Of a stretch of 64,000 bases of DNA, positions 56,196-64,000 are shown piece by piece. The stretch spans positions 558,001 through 622,000 of the forward strand of contig JAOTOM010005107.1 of NCBI GenBank assembly GCA_034440615.1, written 5' to 3'. Position 1 is the stretch's first letter. Every line of letters begins with the position of its first letter. Source of the stretch: Ashinkailepas kermadecensis (taxonomy: Eukaryota; Arthropoda; Thecostraca; Neolepadidae). Position numbers and translations under genes: made by a program. Under the pieces are notes generated by a model that saw only the letters and a program-made list of their open reading frames with translations, searched no databases and was not told the DNA's origin.

Positions 56196-56231
56196 GTTGC
56201 TAGACAACCACTGTGACTGTTGCTAGGCAAC
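56196..56231. promoter_or_regulatory. Two tandem RFX X-box motifs
   Basis: GTTGCTAGACAAC (56196-56208) and GTTGCTAGGCAAC (56219-56231) both fit the X-box inverted-repeat consensus bound by RFX factors, which control cilium genes in animals. Their start-to-start spacing is 23 bp. Confidence 0.55.
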
Positions 56232-57825
56232 AGCTGTGGTCCGCATCTGCGTCGTGGTCGGAGCAACGACGCCCGCCTTGAGGTAGCACGTATAGGGCGA
56301 TAATCCGATGAGTGAAGCGATTTGTTAGGCGAATTGCCGGCGAAATCTAATGAGTGCTAGCCGTTAATTACGCACGGAATGGGCTTTGAGAAGTGCCCGG
56401 CACTTTTCATCCGGCGCCATTCCGCACCACATGCTCGAAGCACTCAATAATACATCCAATGGTACTTTATCCCAGAGGAATTGGCAATAATACTCAAATA
56501 ATTAAGTATCTTGCTGTGCTATAATGATATACCTGGTTGCAATATAATTCGCTGCAAATAATGCGTACCTTAACAAATGTTCCCGAACAAAGACATGCAA
56601 ATATAACATTCTCACATGTAGAACAATATGTGGGAAACGTAGACTGACAGGGATCTCGTGAACCATGATAAGCAACACGTAGAGAATGATAATGGCACAT
56701 GCTTTTTCCGCATTTCTAGGGTATATCGTTGCACGTTTATCAGCTCCTCAAAATCTTTATCGTCGGCTCGGGCCGTTTTTTTAGGTGGTCTCACTCGGTC
56801 CTCATCCTCGCTCGTAATAGCGTGCATTCGTCCGGGGAAGCCCGTTTTCCTTTCATCTGTTGATTTCCTCCGGCTTCGCACTTGCTTCCAGTAAATTCCG
56901 CATTCCTGGGTAAAATCGTTCCGGGTTGGCCTGCGCCTAAATATTTCCGGACATATATTTTAGGTGTACTCGGCCAGGTAGGTATTCCATTGAAGCCGGT
57001 TTCGCATGGCTTTTCCATCAAGTGACTGTTCGTATGTGCTGTTCACCAATATTGCATCTGTTCCCAAGTGATGGCACAAATAGCATCGGTGGTACGTCCG
57101 TAGCTCATACTGAATACAACGTGTCCAATGAGGCACGTGTGAGTGCCTCGAGTTTACAATATGAAAAGAAGCACCATTTGCAATCCCTGGGAGTCGGAAG
57201 CATGACTGGTTTGTTGTTGCCTGTAGCCGGTTTGCGAAAGCTGGCTTCATTCAGTGCCGAACTGAACACGTGCACGGTTCCTGTGCCGTCGCGCGCTCGT
57301 CTCCAGTATTCGGCGAGCCTGAACAATGGGCATCATTGCTGCCGGTTGTGGGGCTCGCCATTACCACACTGGGTATATCATTGTGAAAGCTCCATTTTCT
57401 GCTGCCGTACGGTAGGGTGCTGCTTAAATAGAGCACCTGTTCCGCCTCCCCGCTTGGGTTCTGAGGACGTACCAATATAATTGTTTGTTTGACTGTATTT
57501 CATTGGAAATATATATTGCACATTTTTATGACACATGTTGGATGGTGTGTCTGGCTTTATTTGCGTGCAATGGCAATGGAAGTAACCAACATGCTTCTAA
57601 CAACTAACTTCTGTACCCCCAATTAAGCTTACTATGGAGCATTTATTCACAGTGTTTACACCCGCTTGATCAGTGCTATTTAAGCATTCATTCTTAGGTT
57701 CTTCTCTTCTGCCTGTACTATTGTGACCGCGGTTCTTTGCTGGTTCTTTATATTTGGGTAAGTTTGACTTTGTGTCTCTGAATGATAATTTGCGCCAGTG
57801 CATCCGGGACGGAAGGCATTAGGAG
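56232..57825. other. Non-coding stretch
   Basis: No supported gene on either strand. Confidence 0.5.
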
Positions 57826-58176
57826 TCAGCAATGGCAACGGCAAAGTCAGCAATGGCAACGGCAAAGTCAGCAATGGCAACGGCAAAGTCAGCAATGGCA
57901 ACGGCAAAGTCAGCAATGGCAACGGCAAAGTCAACAATGACAACGGCAAAGTCAGCAATGGCAACGGCAAAGTCAGCAATGGCAACGGCAAAGTCAGCAA
58001 TGGCAACGGCAAAGTCAGCAACGGCAACGGCAAAGTCAGCAACGGCAACTGCAAAGTCAGCAAATGGCAACGGCAAAGTCAGCAATGGCAACGGCAATGT
58101 CAGCAACGGCAACGGCAAAGTCAGTAATGGCAACTGCAAAGTCAGCAATGGCAACGGCAAAGTCAGCAATGGCAAC
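57826..58176. repeat. 21-bp minisatellite, ~16 copies
   Basis: Unit AGCAATGGCAACGGCAAAGT plus C (MATAKSA in one frame); open on both strands, so not evidence of a gene. Confidence 0.95.
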
Positions 58177-60593
58177 GGGACGAGAATGGCCTTCACGCTT
58201 GGGGGCGGTGCCAACAACACGAGAATGTACATTAGGAGTTGGGGATGTACTAAAGCAATGAGCAGCGCTATGTGCCCATCATAACTGGTGTGTCCAAAAG
58301 TCATAAAGCCCACCTAAAAGAACGTTGTGCAACGTTGTGACGTGCAACGTTGTGATGTTGTGTTGTGACATAGTGTGTAAGCATTTCGGTGTTATGCCAG
58401 GCTTTGTTTCGGAGCCATTCGACATGAACTGTGCATTTGGTTTTCCCAAATTAAAAGAGCGCGGGTCAACTTGACCTCGTTACTTGAAATTCGCGAAAAT
58501 GTCCCAATTTCATTCTGCGACTTCGAAAGAATTGCGTGAATTTTGCGTTTCTTCCTTGACAATCACACCCTCCCCTCCCCCACACACATGGACGTACGTG
58601 CACAATATACATGACAAATTATTACAATTCTTTGATACCACACGATACAATCCAGAATGCTCAGCTTTTCTATTCCTGATATCATAACCCTGTCTTAATT
58701 GCAAACAAATGTGCAAACCTAATTTATAATGAGTTGATTCCTTTAAATGGAAAACGGAATGTTTATGTTTGATATTTCATTACCATCACCTTAACAGTAT
58801 GAAATGACATTCCCACAGCGAGTGAAAGAGGGTTAAATAAGATGTGGCATCTTTATTCCATCTTTAATCCTCGTAGTACGGATAGTCAGAGCTCCATCGG
58901 ATTGTTTGAACTTATCGTGATCAGCTTCAAGCAGGCGGCTGAATTATTTAGCGGCTGAGTTTATATCCTTTTACACAATGGGTGAAAGCTTAAGCTGCTG
59001 ATATTCCTGTAGTCGAACTGCGCGTCACGTTTGTAAGCCAGCAGCTCATTGTTGAACCCTGCGAGCTGGTGTGACCCAGTTTAAAAACGGAATTCTGCAA
59101 GCGTCGCCGTGTACGGTGACCGTTTTAATTTAATTTAATTTAATTTAATCAGCCAACTGAAGACTTAAGGTCGAGATAATGGGGCTTACGGACAGTTAAC
59201 CCGTCCTATCTGAAGGCGACTTCAGTGGGACTTATTACCCATTTTTTCTTGAAAACGATGGCAGGCCCCCAGGGTATTTCTGAATGACAACACCGACAAT
59301 GCTGAACAATAAAGCACTAATTGCTGCTAATTTCTGTTGCATGTATTTACCATTGAGAACGTGCAGGCAAAACTATTTGGTACATGTCGACGCACTATTC
59401 CTTAATGCACCCTGTGGAAGGGTCGATGGTGATGACCATAATTCATTACACATATACGTCTAACTCAATCGAAGCTGAAGTCATATAATGGACTGGAAAC
59501 AGGATTGCGGTTGATATGTCCACATACATTTTAGCCATGGTTTCAGAAATTCTCCTGCATAGCTCATTTCCAATTTCGGGTGCACGAGTGGACTTTTCCC
59601 CACCCAGCACTCCCCACGAAGCACCTCGGCATACTTTTATGACATGCATCTTTAGGGGTAAGCTGAGTTACGATTGCATTATTAATATTATTTGATGTCG
59701 TAGTTCTTACGGGCTTCCCAATGCCCGTCTATGCTTGACAGCTTCGTCGTGTGTTCCCGAGATAGTAGGACATCCAATTCTCTCCCGATCAAATGAAGGA
59801 AGAGAAGTACCAGAAAGGCGCCGGAGTGAAGTGTTGCTCCGCGACACAAGAGTTGAGTGGAGCGGACTCCGCCCTGTTCTCCACTTATCATTCTAGTCCA
59901 GATTGAAACCCATGGGTCGGCGAAGTGCAGACGTAAAAGATGGATACAGCTGTACGACGACGCAATACAAGTTTGGCAGATGGGATTTCCCGGTGCATAC
60001 AACTTTGTCCGGTACGAATGTCTAGCATGAAAAGCCATGCCGGAGCCTGAGCATCGTCCTTAGCTGTTTAAGATTACTGGCCGTGGTCTCGACCGATCCA
60101 ACTCAGCTGCCCACTTGCTTAATAAATGGTCTGACATTCAAAGCCATGCCTACGTTGCCGCCGTCCTTACTCGTATTACTTGCACATACATGGCTCCATA
60201 GCGCTAAAGCTGAATTTAATGCCCCGTTTACACAAAGAACGGGCGCCCGCCAACAACTCCGCCGTACATTGATTCCGCAGCATGCAACCGTTACCTGTGC
60301 AACGGTTTTTGTATAAATCTATAAATGTATAAATGTTCTTTGTATATAAATGTAGTCAGAATTCTTGCTCGGGTGGTTTTATGAACAAGGGTTCTATTGC
60401 TAAGGGGTTCTACTGCTGGGTTCTACTGCTAAGCAGAGCTTGTTGCGTGAATTCGGGCCCCAGCACCAGTTCCGCGATTTCCAGTTCAACATTCGGCAGA
60501 ATTTCGACCGGGAGTTTAACGTGCTGTCAATGCACCGACACGGCCGCCCCGGTACCTCATCCCCGGCCTGATCGGGCCAGTTGCCAGCTGACC
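58177..60593. other. Non-coding stretch
   Basis: AT-moderate; a small CAACGTTGTG duplication near 58322-58360 and the TTTAA pentamer only. Confidence 0.5.
59130..59157. repeat. (TTTAA)n pentamer
   Basis: About five TTTAA repeats. Confidence 0.93.
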
Positions 60594-61255
60594 CTACTAG
60601 CCGGGGGCTAAACGCGAGCGCGTGCAGCGACTCGACCCTGTCTTGCCAGGACAGGGGATGCCAACGCTCCAACCAATTGATAGGCTACCCCCCGCCCCAG
60701 CCGGGGGCTAAACGCGAGCGCGTGCAGCGACACGACCCTGTCTTGCCAGGACAGGGGAGATCAACGCTCCAACCAATTGATAGGCTACCCCCCGCCCCAG
60801 CCGGGGGCTAAACGCGAGCGCGTGCAGCGACACGACCCTGTCTTGCCAGGACAGGGGAGATCAACGCTCCAACCAATTGATAGGCTACCCCCCGCCCCAG
60901 CCGGGGGCTAAACGCGAGCGCGTGCAGCGACACGACCCTGTCCTGCCAGGACATCGGAGATCAACGCTCCAACCAATTGATAGGCTACCCCCGCCCACGG
61001 GGCTAAACGCGAGCGCGTGCAGCGACACGACCCTGTCCTGCCAGGACATCGGAGATCAACGCTCCAACCAATTAAGCCTCCCCCCTTCTAGCCGGGGGCT
61101 AAATGCGAGCGCGTGCAGCACCTCCAACCACGTCTTGCCAGGACAGGGGAGACCAACACTCCAACCGATTGAGCGACTACTGACCCGCCCAGCCGGGAGG
61201 TAAATGCGAGCGCGTGCAGCACCTCCAGCCACGTCTTGCCAGGACAGGGAAGACC
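60594..61255. repeat. 100-bp satellite, ~6.5 copies
   Basis: CCGGGGGCTAAACGCGAGCG recurs at 60701, 60801 and 60901, then at shorter, diverged spacing. Units also contain TGCCAGGACAGGGGA and CCAACCAATTGATAGG. Confidence 0.96.
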
Positions 61256-61546
61256 AGCGCGGCCAGCGTTCCGACAAACTGCGACACACGAGCCGGCCCG
61301 GCCCGGCGCGCTGCGTTTCCTGCGAACCGGTGCGTTCGCGTCCCCACGGTTCCGCTGATGGTGCAGGCGCCGAGCGTGGCGCACGCGATTGCAAACGAGC
61401 GCGCGCCAATACCGGCGCGGCGCGGCAGCACCATGGCGCCAGCTTGGCGGCGCCAGCGGGGCGCCGGTCTGGTGCGCCAACCACCAAGTGTCGCAGGAGC
61501 CCGGCAGAACAGCCGGTCGGTGGTCGTGCGTGTCCAGTTGTCGGTC

Positions 61547-61710
61547 GGGGGGACGAGTGGTCTAGGGGTAAGATGCTCGTCTCACAATCGAAAGGTCGTG
61601 GGTTCGAGTCTCACCTGTCGCTACTCTTCGCCCGCGACCAATCGGCGTGAGAGATTGGCGACGCTACATGACTCGACGGTTGACGTGTCGTAAAACCAAT
61701 AACCAACCAA
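61547..61710 (+). mobile_element. tRNA-derived SINE, family A (best copy)
   Basis: The tRNA-like head has an A box in GTGGTCTAGGGGTAAGA and a B box GGGTTCGAGTC; a conserved body follows (CGCGACCAATCGGCGTGAG, GGCGACGCTACATGACTC) and a short tail of AACCAACCAA type. Other copies lie at 28865-29040, 34794-34956 and about 22820-22985 (minus). The boxes would support Pol III transcription; mobilisation would depend on a LINE. Confidence 0.8.
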
Positions 61711-62982
61711 CAGGCGCGCGCTGCGAGGTGACGCCCCGTTGTGTAGACTATCGCGAGTCCTTCTCCGTCGAGGAGTCCTCCTACCGCGGTTGGAATTCTA
61801 TGTTGGGATCATGTGGATGTGAGTAGGAGAACTTGGGTCCGATAATTTGGGCAGGGTAATGCTGTCTGTTTCCGTGTGTGGCGTCAGAGTTCTCTTCTGT
61901 GCTTTCCAATGAGTTGTGGGCATTTGATCAGCAAGCAGTAAGGCTGCACTCATCACCAAAGACCGCCATTCAACCGTCAAGCGAAATAAAGGAGATGACA
62001 ATTCTTCCGAACGGATAACGTGTTCTGGACGACGAAAATCCTGCGCCGGCCTGCTGTTCCCGGCCGTCCTGCCACCTGCCGGCGGTGCGCCGAACCACGG
62101 CGTGGTGCGCGAACGCCAACTGGGTCGCCGGCGGCGGTGCAGGCGCTCTCTCTCGGCGGGCCCGGGCCGTATCACTGCACTCGACCAGAGCGGGGTGCCA
62201 GCCGGCGGCGGCGCGGCGCCGTCCTCAAGGTCGTGTACCGGCACCCGCCGCAGTGACCCCGCTCCGTGCGTCACGGCAGCGTGCCGGCATGTCGAGGAGT
62301 GGCTTTTTTCAGCCAGACCGCCGGGTGCATGAGCACAGAAAACGCACCGAACCGTGCATTCGAAGACGAAAGCAGTCCTGCCGGCTTCGGTGATTTTTTG
62401 TCTCGTGTGCTCGCGTGCAAATAGTGGCTGCGATCCAGCGATTGTTTGACGTCGGTGCCGATCTTTTGATTCACAGCGGCACTGCGCATCAAGAATTACA
62501 CTTTTGCCTGTGCAGTTCTTTTGACTAAGCAGCAATACATCTGCCGACAGGCTCATCGCTGTTTCTGGCCGTTGGGCCATTCAATATATATGCATTGTAC
62601 TTGACCGTGGATTACGTTTTACTGCACTTGTAGAATATATCCCAGCGGCATGCTTATGCATTAAATATCCTGCGGGATATACGGCAGACCATCGGGTGCA
62701 GATCGTAAAGCACTGTAAATTTGTATGTATCATTTATCAGACCCATCTTCGTTTGCAACACGTTTATCTTTCTTGATTTATCCCCTACCGCCTGGAGGCT
62801 GTTCAAAACGAACCCCTGCGTTTAATTACTGGTACCCGTTGTTCCACCCATTAGATAATCTTCAGATTGAGGCACATATCCATAGCCTCCAGCATTGTCG
62901 GTCATATGACCTCGTCAGGTATGCAATGAGAGTTCGGTCACAGCCAACACATGCGTCATGCTCCAGTTTATGCGTGACCTCG
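61711..62982. other. Non-coding stretch
   Basis: GC-rich around 62040-62290 without splice-supported exons; nothing else identified. Confidence 0.45.
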
Positions 62983-64000
62983 CGACCACACCGTGGCCGA
63001 GGGCGACCACACCGTGACCGAGGGCGACCACACCGTGACCGAGGGCGACCACACCGTGACCTCGCGACCACACCGTGGCCGAGGGCGACCACACCGTGAC
63101 CTCGCGACCACACCGTGGCCGAGGGCGACCACACTGTGACCTCGCGACCACACCGTGGCCGAGGGCGACCACACCGTGACCTCGCGACCACACCGTGGCC
63201 GAGGGCGACCACACCGTGACCTCGCGACCACACCGTGGCCGAGGGCGACCACACCGTGACCTCGCGACCACACCGTGGCCGAGGGCGACCACACCGTGAC
63301 CTCGCGACCACACCGTGGCCGAGGGCGACCACACCGTGACCTCGCGACCACACCGTGGCCGAGGGCGACCACACCGTGACCTCGCGACCACACCGTGGCC
63401 GAGGGCGACCACACCGTGACCGCGCGACCACACCGTGGCCGAGGGCGACCACACCGTGACCTCGCGACCACACCGTGGCCGAGGGCGACCACACCGTGAC
63501 CTCGCGACCACACCGTGGCCGAGGGCGACCACACCGTGGCCGAGGGCGACCACACCGTGGCCGAGGGCGACCACACCGTGACCGAGGGCGACCACACCGT
63601 GGCCGAGGGCGACCACACCGTGGCCGAGGGCGACCACACCGTGACCGAGGGCGACCACACCGTGGCCGAGGGCGACCACACCGTGACCTCGCGACCACAC
63701 CGTGACCGAGGGCGACCACACCGTGACCTCGCGACCACACCGTGACCTCGCGACCACACCGTGGCCGAGGGCGACCACACCGTGACCTCGCGACCACACC
63801 GTGACCTCGCGACCACACCGTGACCGAGGGCGACCACACCGTGACCTCGCGACCACACCGTGGCCGAGGCGACCACACCGTGACCTCGCGACCACACCGT
63901 GGCCGAGGGCGACCACACCGTGACCTCGCGACCACACCGTGACCTAGGGCGACCACACCGTGACCTCGCGACCACACCGTGGCCGAGGGCGACCACACCG
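62983..64000. repeat. 40-bp dimeric satellite, runs off the window
   Basis: Two related submonomers alternate: ACCACACCGTGGCCGAGGGC plus G (21 bp) and ACCACACCGTGACCTCGCG (19 bp). Around 63525-63680 only the 21-bp form occurs. Long frames on both strands are artefacts. Confidence 0.97.

Noticed and set aside
61551..61616. Possible functional tRNA gene
   Set aside because: A and B boxes are present, but the segment continues into a SINE body found in several copies and has no paired acceptor stem that I can see.
62862..63998. 340-378-codon minus frames
   Set aside because: Three mutually shifted frames across a 40-bp satellite; typical repeat artefact.

Overview
This is a eukaryotic, almost certainly invertebrate animal, genomic window. 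It has no operons or ribosome-binding-site logic. The few convincing coding segments are short, GC-rich and bounded by consensus GT/AG splice sites. The rest is minisatellite arrays, tRNA-derived SINEs, a CR1-type LINE and DNA-transposon debris. The lineage cannot be fixed by eye. A marine arthropod such as a crustacean would fit the repeat load, the GC-rich exons and one TCAGT initiator-like site, but that is a guess. Most long open frames here are artefacts of tandem repeats whose unit length is a multiple of three or lacks stop codons.

The best gene model is a plus-strand, multi-exon gene seen as four phase-compatible internal exons at 32235-32357, 36781-36980, 42320-42502 and 49355-49752, about 300 codons together. 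The first encodes the C-terminal half of a Myb/SANT-like (trihelix) DNA-binding domain. The others encode low-complexity, acidic, Ala/Gln and Gly-rich segments typical of a transcriptional regulator. The 5' half of the domain and the 3' terminal exon were not found with confidence. Candidate upstream exons with consensus donors lie at 2579-2651, 20786-20851 and 27320-27501. Every one of the four exons has a minisatellite within about 20-250 bp, and the 51-bp array after the last exon starts at its splice donor.

Mobile elements. A nearly full-length CR1-like non-LTR retrotransposon lies on the minus strand at about 10046-14333, with an ORF1 carrying an SGNH-esterase domain, ORF2 with endonuclease and reverse transcriptase, and duplicated 5' monomers; it is 3'-truncated against a 13-bp array. 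A broken RAG1/Transib-like transposase (44974-46588) sits inside the third intron of the trihelix gene, with its first catalytic Asp apparently replaced by Asn. Other elements are several tRNA-derived SINE copies, one nested SINE fragment with target-site duplication, a foldback element (52380-52830) and two related MITE-like copies.

Tandem repeats. More than 40 arrays with units from 2 to 100 bp are listed, including a 1.7-kb 30-mer array (about 3215-4935), a 740-bp 10-mer array (42893-43635), a 100-bp satellite (60594-61255) and a 40-bp dimeric array that runs off the right edge (62983-64000).

Regulatory-looking sites include five perfect CRE palindromes at 54-56 bp spacing (7200-7485), a CCAAT/double-CRE/initiator cluster (35070-35200), an NRF1+ETS pair (1468-1494), two tandem RFX X-boxes (56196-56231) and a CpG-rich island (54895-55265). 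No rRNA, CRISPR or bona fide tRNA gene was seen. All coordinates were read by eye and repeat edges are approximate.
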